Part shown: positions 1-11,249 of the stretch, one piece after another
Layout of the letters: each line of letters begins with the position of its first letter
Numbering within the stretch: the stretch's first letter is position 1
Assembly: GCF_037893015.1 (NCBI RefSeq)
Contig: NC_133660.1
Span: 168,022,363-168,086,362, forward strand
Reading direction: 5' to 3'
Length of the DNA stretch: 64,000 nt
From: Macrotis lagotis
Lineage: Eukaryota > Chordata > Mammalia > Peramelemorphia > Peramelidae
The notes under the pieces: generated by a model
Databases searched by the model: none
What the model was told of the DNA's origin: nothing
What the model saw: the letters and a program-made list of their open reading frames with translations, nothing else
Translations under genes and position numbers: made by a program

Positions 1-115
1 TGACTCTTGCCAAGTCATTTGATATCTCTGTGTCTGTTTCCTCATCTGTAAAATGGGGGGGGGGGAGTGGACTAGTTGCCTTCTATGGTACCTCCTTTAC
101 ACTTTTAACCTAATG
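1..115 (+). mobile_element. MIR-type SINE, 3' part
   Basis: 'ccaagtcatttgatatctctgtgtctgtttcctcatctgtaaaatggg' is the MIR CORE/3' signature. The 5' part lies outside the window. Confidence 0.8.
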
Positions 116-1170
116 ATCCAAAGAAATAAAAAAGATGAAAAGGCTATTTTAACATTATTTTTCTCTTAAATTGTTTTTTTTTTAAAACTTTTCCTTTTGG
201 ATTTTAGTTATTCCTCACAAAACATTTTCCCCTTATTATTATTTGTATAATATATTAACCAAAATAATCCAACTTGGTTGTCCTGGGGATTTTGGTTGAC
301 CTTGATTTAATGTGATCCAGAAGCCACAAAATCCTAATATAGCCTTAGGTAGCAGTGATAGAAGGTCTAGCGAACAAATCACTCTCCTTTTCTCTGAGAC
401 CATATCTGATGCATTCTGTTCAGTTTTAGTTAACATATTTAATAGTACCTGTATTACCTTAGGAAACTGACTTAACTTCTTGTGACCTCAGTTTTTTCAT
501 TCATCTATTGTGAGAATTGTATTAAATATTGTTCCAGATTCTCCTTAGCTCAAAATGTATAATGTTGAGATGGAAAAGGATGAAAATGATTATAATGATA
601 AAGATGAAAAATGTTAAAAAGTTCAACATAAGGGGATGAGGGTAGGTACTGCACAACATGTTAAATAAGAAACACTTGAAAGCATTTACAGATGTTTGGT
701 CTAGAGAAGCAAAGACTTGGGAATGCATGATAGTTTTCATTTAACTTTTGGAAAATAGTCATAGGGAAGTCTGACTTGATTTGCTTGATTTTACCAGGTT
801 TAGTGAGTTTAAATAATAAGAAAACAGAATTTGGTACGGTTCAAATCTCCAAAGCATTAGAAATTTAAACGATTAGAACCGTCAAATGGAAGAAGTCATT
901 CTAGATGGTTTGAGTTTCCTAAGACAAGAGGGATTCCAGTGTGAAGCAGATTACTACAGATATCATTGGAAATATTGTAGAGGGCATTTCTATATCATGT
1001 TGAAGCTTAGATTTCATAACTTCTTGTGTTCCTTTTGACTCTATGATTCTATGACTTTTAGTTTTCACACTACCTTTAGAATTTATGTAAGATTTCTGTT
1101 GCCATGGGATGAAGTGTAGGGTTTCCAGGAGTACTTAGGTTAAATGGTGGTAAATAACATGGCTATATTC
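116..1170. other. Anonymous AT-rich DNA
   Basis: No repeat family or coding signal recognised. The open frames here (239-436, 522-740) are short, with no conserved motif. Confidence 0.6.
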
Positions 1171-1175
1171 ATATA

Positions 1176-1179
<4 letters not shown>

Positions 1180-1233
<54 letters not shown>

Positions 1234-1296
1234 ACATCAAATACATACACATACACACATTATAAAAGCACAGACATGCAAATATCTATGTACATA

Positions 1297-1338
<42 letters not shown>
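1180..1338. repeat. (TA)n microsatellites
   Basis: Two TA runs (1180-1231 and 1291-1338) separated by ACATAC-rich sequence. The apparent YIYIYI protein is a translation artefact. Confidence 0.95.
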
Positions 1339-1340
<2 letters not shown>

Positions 1341-1860
1341 CATTATCTGTAGGCAACCAGGGCTCATCTAAATGAATATCTGTGAGTAACATTGTTTGTC
1401 CTACTTTATTACAAACTTCTTTATGTGGGAGTAAAACTCTATTCCTATTTTTATGAGAATATTGATGATCTTGGAAACCTACTTCAGGTAGGCTTCACCA
1501 TACCCTAGAATTTGAGTTAATACTTAGAAGCCATATCATTTCATTATTTGTTTTCATCTTCAGAAAGAGTACTTCTTTCACTGATGCAGAGTGCTACACT
1601 TCCATTATGTAATAGCCACTTCTAGTTGTTTTGGGATTGACCGGATGAAAAGTTTCACTTCTGTGAAGTTAGATACACCAGGGCTGAGAAGATAGACATA
1701 TACCAGCACTTGATTTTTATTGAGACTGTCAGAACATAGGATACTCAAATCCCCATTGAGGAAGCATCAGAATAGAACATGAGTGATAAATATTCCATTG
1801 TAGTTCAGTAGTTTGAAAGTAGAAATTAAAGGTCTCATTGATTTGTCCTTTAATAAGGAT

Positions 1861-1908
1861 AATTCTTGACATGGCATTCAGTTTGAACATGCCAAGAATT
1901 CTGAATGC
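1861..1908. other. Overlapping inverted repeats (two alternative hairpins)
   Basis: aattcttgacatg (1861-1873) pairs with catgccaagaatt (1888-1900) at 12 of 13 positions. gcattcag (1874-1881) pairs perfectly with ctgaatgc (1901-1908). The two stems exclude each other. No transcript evidence. Confidence 0.6.
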
Positions 1909-2289
1909 TTGCTTTTACCTGCATGAAATCCAAATCTTTAATTCTTTTTTTTAAGTTGCAAGTTTGATATGCTTTTGTTTTGTTAGGAATCTTCTCATCA
2001 TCAAAGTCAAGATGAATAATGTATTTTTAGACAAAGATGCTTTTGGTACAGCCTGTGCTTTATTGTTTTTGTTCAGTTAGATGAGAGGCGTATCCTTTTG
2101 GTGTGATGTTTAAAACATTTCAAAGCTAAATACACTCATATCTGGAACTCTATAGGTACTGATGTCTTGCCACAAAATAAATAAGCATTTCTGTACTCAT
2201 ATATGTTGCATGGAGGAAGGTGCTTAGTAAAGGGATTTTAATTAATGAAATTTCTTTGAAAAGTAATATCCAAAACAAGTAGTCATTTA

Positions 2290-2450
2290 CAGAGCAATTA
2301 GTACTCTAAAGGAGTTCATTCATTTTTAGACATCTCTAATTATTAGGAAATATTTCTTTATGTTCAATTAAAATGTGCTTCAATAATTTCTACCCATTGT
2401 TCCCATTTCTGCCCTTTGGGCTCAAGGAAAACAGATTTAATGCTTCTTCC
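2290..2450 (-). mobile_element. Antisense CR1/L3 fragment
   Basis: 'ttctacccattgttcccatttctgccctttgggctcaagg' is the reverse complement of the L3 motif ending 'gggtagaag'. Confidence 0.55.
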
Positions 2451-3327
2451 ACCAGACATTTAGTTCACCTTTGAAACTCCATTCCTGTCATCATTAATCT
2501 TGGTTTTTATTTATATCTGACTTTCTCCAAGTTCTCTGCAGCCTCAAATCTTGTGTTCCTGCCTGCCCAGGTTGGCCTGTTAAAAGAATGAATGGGCATT
2601 GGTAGATGTGTGTGCTACAAATTGCAAGTTAAGAGGACATGCCCAATTAATGTCCTAGGTCTACTTGATCTGAGATTTTAGAGAATGGAATTCAGGTCAG
2701 TTAATAGCAGAATCAGGTAGCATCGATCAAGATTGTCTTATCTTTTCTGATTTGGCAAGCAGTACCCCAGGGAAAAATTCAGGGATAAGTGTAAAGATTC
2801 AGGGTAAAACTGAATTGCTATAACTGAAGATGAAAGAGTCCTTTTGAAAAATCTGATGTCAAGAAGAGGTTGAAAAGAGACAAGAGGGGCACATTTAACA
2901 GCTAATCTAGAAATTCAATCATTATTCCTTTAAAAGGATAAGGCACACTGTGACCTGTGATAGTAGGAAAGGTTTTTATTACATTTAGAAACATGAAATA
3001 AGATATCTTAAAAGTATGTTTATCTCTGATGCCTATAAACATCTTAACTTTTCTGTGATCATTTATGATGATTAAAAGACAGCTTTTTCTCTTAAGAACT
3101 CAATCTTAGTTGAAAATGACTACAGAAAATTGATGGTAATTTTCTCCTTTTTTTGAAGAAAGACATACATTTTAATAATTTAGGGACATGCATATTCTTC
3201 ACATATTGTATATGGAAAATTATTTGGTTAAATCTATTTCACCCTAAATGAAGTTGCTTTATGAAGAATGGCTTTATGCTTTGATTTTGGAAATTCATAA
3301 GACTTTCTTTTCAGCCTGTAAAAATGT

Positions 3328-4179
3328 TTATTTTTTTCATGGGTGGATCACATTCTTTATGATAAGTTCATCACAAAAGTTACTTCCATATTTTTCCAAC
3401 GTTGCCATTGTTGATCGCAACTCCCTCCTTTCTTATTTCTCCACTACCATGTACTATATTTTCTCTCTCCTTTCACTCTGACTCTGCTGTAGGGTCACTG
3501 AGTAGTGCAGCAGACAGATCCCTAGCCCTGGGGCCAAGAGGCCCTGAGCCCCCATACCACCCCTTAGGCCCAGAATCCACCTGGCCCTATGGTCCCAGAC
3601 AGGTCATCCAATCCCAGCCCCTTGCAAGAAGTAAAAAAGAAAATGTGTTATATCTGACCACTGTCCCCCCATGGTCCATCCTCTCCTCCTTTATTCACGT
3701 ACCCCCTTCCCCCTGCTCCCCCCCTCCTTACTCCAGATGCCTATACCCCATTGAGTATATTTGCTGTTTCCTCTCCTAGCCATCTCTGATGAGAGCAAAG
3801 GTTCCCTCATTCCCCCTTGCCTCCCCACTTCCATATCATTGCAATAGCTCATTGTAATAAAAAAAATCTTATTATGTGAAATATCTTGGACTATTCCCCC
3901 TCTCCTTTTTCTTTCTCCCATTCCATTTCCCTTTTTTCCTATTGACTCCATTTTTACACCATATTTTATCTTCGAATTCAGCTTTCTCCTGTGCTTCAAC
4001 TATCGAAGCTCCCTCTACCTGCTCTATTAACTGAGATGGTTCATATGAATACTATCAGTATCATTTTTCTATACATGCAGTTCATCTTCATTAAGTCCCT
4101 CATATTTCCCCCGTCTCCTCCAATCTCCATGCTTCACCTGAGTCCTGTATCTGAAGATCAAACCTTCTGTTCAGCTCTG
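3328..4179 (-). mobile_element. 5'-truncated half-L1 (HAL1-like) copy
   Basis: Reverse complement of the 3' third of the element at 56019-58817. Shared anchors are 'gtgatccaccc', the antisense tRNA-like module, 'cttgcaagaagtaaaaaagaaaatgtgttatatctgacc', and the truncation point at 'cagagctgaacagaa', which lies near the ORF1 stop. An exact 17-bp TSD tcagcctgtaaaaatgt flanks it (3311-3327 and 4180-4196). Open frames read through it on both strands are not genes. Confidence 0.88.
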
Positions 4180-4439
4180 TCAGCCTGTAAAAATGTAAAG
4201 CTGTTCTGCCGTGTGGTGAACAAAATATTGAACCTTAATTTTTCAAACCCTCAATAACCTCATTGATGTTTCACTGTCTTTAGAGAGCAAGGCTTGGACC
4301 AAGGACCAATTATTGCAAAGTAATAGTTTTTAACTTATCAAAATTTTTTCCCAAATTAGTTAGATAAAAGGAAAATTGCTTACTTTGAAGGGTAGTATAT
4401 TTCTAATTAGTAAAAATAAAGGGGATTGAATGACATTTT

Positions 4440-4540
4440 TGAAGGCCATTTTATCTGGACTCAAGTTTTGGGGTGAGGGGTAGATTAAATGATCTCTGAT
4501 ATCTCTTTCAATTCTAAGATTCTATGAGTCTAACCATTAC
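4440..4540 (+). mobile_element. MIR-related 3' fragment
   Basis: 'ttaaatgatctctgatatctctttcaattctaagattctatgag' follows the common marsupial SINE/LINE 3' ending. Confidence 0.5.
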
Positions 4541-4774
4541 AGGTGTCTATTCTCCGTTGAAAAGAATACCTACTAGAAACTTCCTTTCTCTTCAGACTTT
4601 TCACTGTAGGTCCTGAATTAACATGACAATGAATAAAATTATTTCAGTTGTCATCCTGTACATAAATTTATTCACATACACACATGAATAGATAAACACA
4701 AGCATTGAAGAAAAAGAGAAGTAAAAAGAGACCAAAATCTGGATAATTTAGAAACTCAGGCCTGTTTAGTTTTA

Positions 4775-4945
4775 TGGGATTCAGAGCTAGAAGGAATATC
4801 TACTTCAAACCCTCATTTTAAATTTTAAACTCAAAGAGGTAAACACACTTATCCAGTCACATAAAAGGAGAGGAAGGATTTGAATTCAGCTCCTCTGACT
4901 TCAAATTCAGAACTCTAATCACTACACCACATTTCCTATGTTGCA
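4775..4945 (-). mobile_element. MIR-type SINE, antisense
   Basis: 'aaactcaaagaggtaaacac..', 'aaggatttgaattcagctcctctgacttcaaattcag', 'aatcactacaccacatttcct'. Confidence 0.75.
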
Positions 4946-5319
4946 TAAACATCTTTATGAGACAAATGACATTCAATTAATTTTTCCACTGCTTGGAATG
5001 ATTTTATTAACCAATTCTGAAGTGGCTAAATAGCTGTAATCTTGTATGGCCATTACTAAACTTACCTTTTAACTCTACTATATCATGAGCATTTGCATAT
5101 ACTGAAAAGAAACCTGTCTAATAAAAAAGTACATGTGAAATTGTGATTATAACATTCCCTTGTATTTTACTGATGTCAATAAATTTCTCTATTAATGGTT
5201 CTTAAGCACCTTATGGATTTATTTTGGATCAGGCTTGTGATTTCAGCAATAGAGGGAACTTTGAGGGAGGAGATTGCTCTATTAAAAGAAGATTAGCATC
5301 TTCTTTGTAATTTAGACTC

Positions 5320-5450
5320 TTAAAGTGGTGTTTGGCAACTTGGAAAGATAAGGGTCTTCCCCAGGGTTACACAAAGAGGCTATGGCCAAAGGCAGGGCTT
5401 GAATGGCAGTCTTCCTGGAATTAATACTAGCTATTATTTTCACACCATCT
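5320..5450 (-). mobile_element. Degenerate MIR, antisense
   Basis: 'cccagggttacacaaagaggctatggccaaaggcagggcttgaatggcagtcttcc' has MIR antisense order. Confidence 0.5.
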
Positions 5451-6760
5451 CTCATAAATGCTAGCTCACTCATTTCCATCTGGAACATGGAAACAGATGT
5501 CACTTATTTCTTATTTCTTGATTTGCACAATATTAATATTTGCATTCGTGTGCATCTATACATCCACCTATATACATATATACAGGTAGCATTCCTTAGC
5601 CATCTGGCACTGCACTCCACACAGGTAGATTCTTGAATGAACTCCATCAACTATATGATGAATGTTAATCTGTGTCACAATTTATTAAACAAGGCACACA
5701 CTACTCATATAATAATATAATTGTCAAGATGTCCCCTCTATACGTTAATCAGTTGAAAACTAAACAAATTGGTATATTTGTACTTTTAACAGAAGCAAAA
5801 ATCAGAGAAGACAGAAGCTCCTATGACATTCTGACAGTCCCAGCTCTGCCTTGTGTGTCTTTTCCTGTCTTTCTTGCTTACCTTTCTTTCCCTGGTATAA
5901 CTTCTCCTGACTGAAACATAAGCCTTGGCTTGCATTCTATACTGATCCAGGAAAATGTGTTTGTTTAACACTTTTGAAGTGATTGCATGCTAATGGTAGG
6001 GATATGACTTGAAAAACCTCTTCTGACTCCTCCAGCAGCTCAGGGAAGGAGGTGGAGAGTTAGAAATAAAATAAGCAGCCCTTGGCGGGGTGGAATGGCA
6101 AGCTCTCCAAAGTCAAGAACCTTAGCTCTTCTGTTTATCCCCAAATGACTATGATGGGAGGCTTGATGCAGTTCCTCAAGAAGTAATTGCCTGTTACTTG
6201 CTTAACACCACATGACTTTATGAAATTTAATGCATCTCCACAAGGAGGACAATTTATTCTTCACATTCAAGTAAGATAAGGTCTAATATCTTCTTGGGTA
6301 GGAAAAACAAACAGAAATCAAATTCTTGCCTTTCATTTTGGTATAGATAAATTTGACAGAGAATACCCCTTGGCCATTTCTGGAGTAAACCATACGAAGA
6401 ATAGAAAATGACCTTTGGAGCTGACATTAACTGAGTGATTCAAACATTGCCTGGAAAATCAAGTCTAAATACTGGCATTGGCCAGAGAGACTGAGAAATC
6501 TATAGTTTCTTGCCCATTTGAGATCTAGTACTAAGGAATAATGTCTTCAATTTAATATAGACTTCCTAGTAATATCTGATATCATTAATAACAATAGTCT
6601 CCAGAATGTCAATAAAGTCTTTATTTGAAGAAGCAGTCATTTTTAAGCCATTGTCCCAGACGTAACCTATGTCAGCATCCAGAAAACAGATTTTATATGC
6701 TTTATATATTCTTTTCTTTAAAAGGAAAAGTTTGCTTATTTGAAAGAAAGGGAGAAATAG
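5450..6760. other. Anonymous DNA
   Basis: Mixed sequence with no recognised repeat. Short frames at 5403-5971 overlap on both strands and look random. Confidence 0.55.
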
Positions 6761-6764
6761 AAAT

Positions 6765-6910
6765 ACTGGGAGTTAGCCAATAACTGGAAGTATGACCTTG
6801 GGTAAATCATATTGCATCTTCATATTCATTATGTTTAAAATGATGCTTTACCACTAGGGGATTTATGAAGTCTTTTTTCAGCTCTTTTATTTCATGGACC
6901 AAATTCTCAC
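6765..6910 (+). mobile_element. MIR-type SINE
   Basis: 'tatgaccttgggtaaatcat' followed by a degenerate cctcat..taaaatgatg region. Confidence 0.55.
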
Positions 6911-7063
6911 ATGTTTTTAATTTCAGTGAGGCTGAAAAAATCATTTTTAATAGTGGCCAACAAAAAGGCAGAGAAGGAAGAAGCTGTCCTACTTCCTCCT
7001 AACTACTCCAATGAAGAGCTATAGAATACCAGACCAAATAGTAATTGCAAAATCTAAGGAGAA

Positions 7064-7209
7064 GGGGCAGCTAGGTGGCGCAGTGGACAGAGCACCGGCC
7101 CTGGAGTCAGGAGTACCTGAGTTCAAATCCGACCTCAGACACTTAATAATTACCTAGCCGTGTGGCCTTGGGCAAGCCACTTAACACCATTGCCTAGCAA
7201 AAAAAAAAA
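7064..7209 (+). mobile_element. CORE-SINE (WSINE-like)
   Basis: Near-consensus copy, 'ggggcagctaggtggcgcag' to the A-tail. TSD aatctaaggagaa / aatctgaggagaa (7051-7063 and 7210-7222). Confidence 0.96.
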
Positions 7210-7476
7210 AATCTGAGGAGAAAGCATTATAGGTCATCTTCCCCACCCAATATCATAACTACAATTTCCAGGCAAGTTACCTGGGAAGAACCTTTGGAGC
7301 AGGAATGAAATGGTATAATACTGTAATACTATTACTATGGTCCTACTGGGAAAATTCATAGAATTAGCCTTTCCTATTCAGAACTGACCTAGGCCAGCAG
7401 AGCTATATCTCTGACCTCAGAGAGGGATCATAGTCTCAAAACCCAGACCTCAAGAAGTTTAGGCAAATAGAGCTCT

Positions 7477-7550
7477 CTGCTGTCTGTCTGTCTCTGTCTT
7501 TCATTCTCTCTGTCTCTGTCTCTCTCTGTCTCTGTGTCACTCTGTCTCTT

Positions 7551-7617
<67 letters not shown>
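7477..7617. repeat. (CT)n microsatellite
   Basis: Impure CTGT/CTCT leading into pure CT from about 7552 to 7617. Confidence 0.97.
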
Positions 7618-7621
<4 letters not shown>

Positions 7622-8079
7622 GCTAACTGAACTGAGGTTAGGGTCAGAAATACTGTCCTGAATCTTGATCCAGGGGAAAATGTGCCACTATGTTGACTTA
7701 ACCCAAAACAGTATGTGTAGCATAGAAAGCCTAACAAAAGAGTAACTTGTCTCTGCCTTTGATTAAACCACAGAGAGTCCCCTGAAAAGTTGTAGCTTTC
7801 TGGTCCAGGTTGCCCTTGTGATACTTGAAGTACATGATATTCTCTATCTTATGGCAGAGCCCAAGAGAAAGAAGATTGGGATCATACAAAGTTATAACAA
7901 TCCTGCCTAAAGTGTGGGAAGACTGATTCTAACACCCAAGTTCTAATCCAGAAGGCAAGACTAGAAGAATGAGTAAACAAACAAATACACACTTATCATG
8001 GTACCAGGAATGCCTAGGGCAAAAATTCAGAAAAGAATAGCTTAAAATTATCCACAAGGAAAATATAACTTGACCAAAT

Positions 8080-8430
8080 GGTGTATATATGTATATGTAT
8101 TCATGCATGCATATAGACACACAGCATGCACGATGTAGCAAAGTACACCTGGACAATTTGTGGTGTGTGTGTGTATATATGTGTATGTATATGTATATGT
8201 ATATATATATACATATATATATATGTATTTGTATATACACCCTGTGATCAAACTGTATCTTGTTTGTAAGTGATTTTGAGTTATTCTCCTCATACACATG
8301 TACTCATGTGTATATTAATATAGCCACAATATACACACATCTCTTATTTTACACAACTTACATATGTGTACATGCATATGTGGGCACACATGTATGTGTA
8401 TATAGGCATAAATATACATCGACTCTTGTC
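8080..8430. repeat. TATG/CATA-rich simple sequence
   Basis: Alternating pyrimidine-purine tract with GTGTGT and TATATG blocks. Confidence 0.85.
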
Positions 8431-8450
8431 ATACTTCATTATAAATGACT

Positions 8451-8872
8451 TGTGAATCTAGTCCAGAGTGATTAAAATTTCTTTATTAAGACATCTTAAT
8501 AAATGGCACACCACTCTCAAGGGGAGAGGGGCACCAAAATCTGGAACTGCTAGGTATTATACGCACTTTGGAAGGCTTTGTTCCTGCCCCTTCATACCAA
8601 TCATTGGCTAGGGTCACAATCTAAATAATATAATTCTTCCCCATATGTTTTTCTCTCCCTGCTCATTATACTAATGAGCAAGAACAACTATCTCCTTGAG
8701 CATGTGCAAAGGAGAAGGAAGCAGACCCTCAGTTAATTCAGAATTAACTGGGACAAACCTGACCTAATCTCAGGCTTTGATCAGATTGAGGCTAACTGGT
8801 GTACCTGACCATGGGCAACAATACAGGCAGACCCCAGTCTTTGTAATGTAAACTAACAATTTTCCCTTCACA
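8451..8872 (-). mobile_element. Probable solo LTR of an endogenous retrovirus
   Basis: Bounded by the inverted ends tgtgaa...ttcaca, as LTRs are. Read on the minus strand the order is right: U3, a CCAAT box (ccaatgattgg, 8607-8597), a TATA-like gcgtataatacc (8564-8553), AATAAAG (8487-8481) and a short U5. No internal proviral sequence adjoins it. The flanking 4-6 bp do not match, so the TSD is lost or the ends are slightly off. Family not identified. Confidence 0.55.
8482..8503. terminator. Palindromic poly(A) signal hairpin in the LTR
   Basis: tttattaag / cttaataaa form a perfect 9-bp stem around a 4-nt loop, and AATAAA is read on both strands. It resembles a retroviral R/U5 poly(A) hairpin. 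Function inferred. Confidence 0.4.
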
Positions 8873-8899
8873 TTCTTGTGGAAACAAAATATCCTATAT

Positions 8900-9105
8900 T
8901 CCTCATATAGTTACATATTTGTTTGTATTTATATATAATATGCATACATATGGGCACATATACACACGAGGATATGATTACATAAACACATATGCATGGG
9001 TTCTTATATATGTTTGTTACATCTATGTGCCTGTGTGCAAATATGGGCACACATGGGCTGTTGTTATACACAGCCATGCATCTGTGTGCATATATATATA
9101 TACCA
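8900..9105. repeat. CATA-rich simple sequence
   Basis: Degenerate ATGCATACATATG-type repeats just beyond the LTR. Confidence 0.7.
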
Positions 9106-9149
9106 CAAAAGAACCATGGGTATTAATTTTAACCATTAGTATTTAACAA

Positions 9150-10265
9150 TGTTAGAAATTCTAGTTATAGAAATAAGAAAAGATATAAGCATAGTCAATG
9201 TAGAAAGAAATTTTTTTTGTAATTTAATAAATCAAGAAATAAAAACAATAACTTCAGAAAAGTTGTAAGATGTTACATAAATTCCATAAATTTTAAATAT
9301 TACCAGCAAAGATCAGGAGGAAAAGATAGGAAAAGAAATTTCATTTGGAATAACAATAGAATACATTCTATCAACAGTATGCATTCTAGCTATAATATAG
9401 TCCATCAAGATACATCCAGGAGTTATAAAGCTATTTTTAGAGTAACACAGATAACATTATTTGGAAAAATAGTGTTGTTCATTGGTAACTGGAGACAATT
9501 TAATAATAAAAATAATAGCCTATAAATTAATTTATTAAGTGCCATGCCAATCAAACTACTAAAGAGTTCTTGTTACAAAGCAAAGTAAAATAATAACTGA
9601 ATTCATTTGTATCAAAAAAAGACCAAAGATCTCAAAAAAAATGTAAATAAAAAAGTGGGAAGAGACAGAGAGCAGATCTCTACAAAGGAGTAATCATCAA
9701 ATGATTTGGTACTGGTTAAAAATAGAAAAGTTTGTTAGTGAAATGGATTAGTTATAAAAAACACAGAAACCAACCAACCAAGCTTGTAGCTAGTTTTTCA
9801 GATACCGAAAAAACCCACTTACTGACAAAAAAACAAACAAATAAACAAATACAAACAAAAAAGAAACTCAGGAGAACTGGATAGTTGTTTGGAAGAATTT
9901 AGACTTGATGAAATATTTATGCCATAGATAAGTTCTTGACAGATATAGAAGTTGCATCATAAAACAAAATTAAAGAAACAAGGAAGTAACTACTTTTCAG
10001 ATGTATGGGTAGCAAAAGAGTTCATTTTGAAGTAAGGGCAAGATCACAAATGATAAAATGAAATGTTAAGATTATATAGAATTTAAAGGGTTTTGTACAG
10101 ACAATACCAATATAGCAATTATTAGAAGGGGCAATAATTAACTTTAAAAAAAAGCATTTGTAGCACTTTTTTAAAATAAAAATCTCAAAGATATATGAGG
10201 AACTATTTAAAATTTATATGGTTAAGAGCCATTCCTAAATAAAATTCCATAAATAAAAGCATTAG
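9150..10265 (+). mobile_element. Old L1 ORF2 relic
   Basis: 'ttaagtgccatgccaatcaaactac' near 9535 parallels the ORF2 segment at 25355. 'aaattaaagaaacaaggaagtaactacttttcagatgtatggg' follows near 9968, and 'attttgaagtaagggcaagatcacaaa' after that. Many stops. Confidence 0.65.
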
Positions 10266-10559
10266 AACTTCATGTATTATAGACTGAATTATCATTAAGT
10301 TCTTTTCCCTAAACAATATGATTTAAGAGTAGTTTATTAGCTAAAGGCTATCGAATATACTAATGGTAGTGCTAGGAAAAGGGCTCTTTCCCTTCCTAAT
10401 TTCTCAGCCCCCAAGTCATTTACAACTTTTGAATCTGTGCAGACTGCTCAACTGTCCTTAAAGGCTCCCTAAGTGTGTTTTGGAGAGAGAGAGATGGAGG
10501 AAGTAAAGGATTGGTGATAGACTGTGGGTCTTTTGTATCAGGGTCACCCTATAGAATGA

Positions 10560-11245
10560 TGGTATATTTGACAGTAAAAGGGATGTTTGGAAGAAGAGGA
10601 AATTTTTTTCTTTTAGACATAGTGAGTGTATAATGTGTGTAAAACATCTGGCTTGTTATGTCCATTAGATATTGGAGATGAGAAACTGAAGATAAGGGGA
10701 AAGATTAAGGATAAAGAAATAAATGGGAGGATTATCTAAATAAAGAGGATCTTACCTTCCATGAGAAATAATTAAATCTCAAAGTGAGATAACATGGAGG
10801 AAGAAAATAGTCCAAGGCAGAACCTTGAAGAATACCCATAGTAAATGGGTGTATTCCAGTTGAAGCTACAACAAAGGAGACTGAGTAACAGGTATGAAGA
10901 TAATGAATAAAATGTAGAGTAATGAAAACCAGGAAGGAGATAATATCAAAGAGGGGAGTGACAGTATCAAATAGCACAACAAGATCTAGAAGAATGATGA
11001 TTGAAGAAAGGCAATTAGATTTGATGATTAAAGAGTCACTAGTAACTTTAGAGAGTGAAGTTTTAGTTGAAAGATGAAATCAGATGTGAAAGAGCAATGA
11101 AGAAAGTTATATACTACAATAATGGGAGAAGTAGAGTCTCTGTAGATGAATTTCTCATGGAATTTAGCTCAGTAAGAAAGACAAGATATGATGATAGCTA
11201 GAGGGGATGGTCAATCAAATAAAGGAGGAGGTATGAGCATAAGTG
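10560..11245 (+). repeat. Ancient mammal-wide interspersed repeat, class unassigned
   Basis: Motifs such as 'gacagtatcaaatagcacaacaagatctagaagaatgatgattgaagaaaggc' and 'agagtcactagtaactttagagag' belong to a repeat I recognise from mammalian genomes but cannot name. It appears to be the 3' continuation of the family at 49390. It abuts the antisense LINE. Confidence 0.5.
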
Positions 11246-11249
11246 TATG

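Larger units (their letters stand above)
1345..3310. other. Anonymous DNA apart from the CR1/L3 fragment and hairpin
   Basis: Unique-looking sequence. Nothing identifiable apart from the entries at 1861 and 2290. Confidence 0.55.

Noticed and set aside
1144..1371. Tyr-Ile repeat protein
   Set aside because: Translation of (TA)n tracts.
1861..1900. p53 response element (gacatggcat..gaacatgcca)
   Set aside because: The first half-site has several mismatches to RRRCWWGYYY and the spacing is not typical.
3402..3779. 125-codon Pro/Ser-rich open frame
   Set aside because: Lies within the antisense half-L1 copy; an equivalent frame appears in the other copy (58169-58618). Repeat 3'UTR, not a gene.
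7436..7737. Arg-Glu repeat protein
   Set aside because: Translation of the (CT)n tract.
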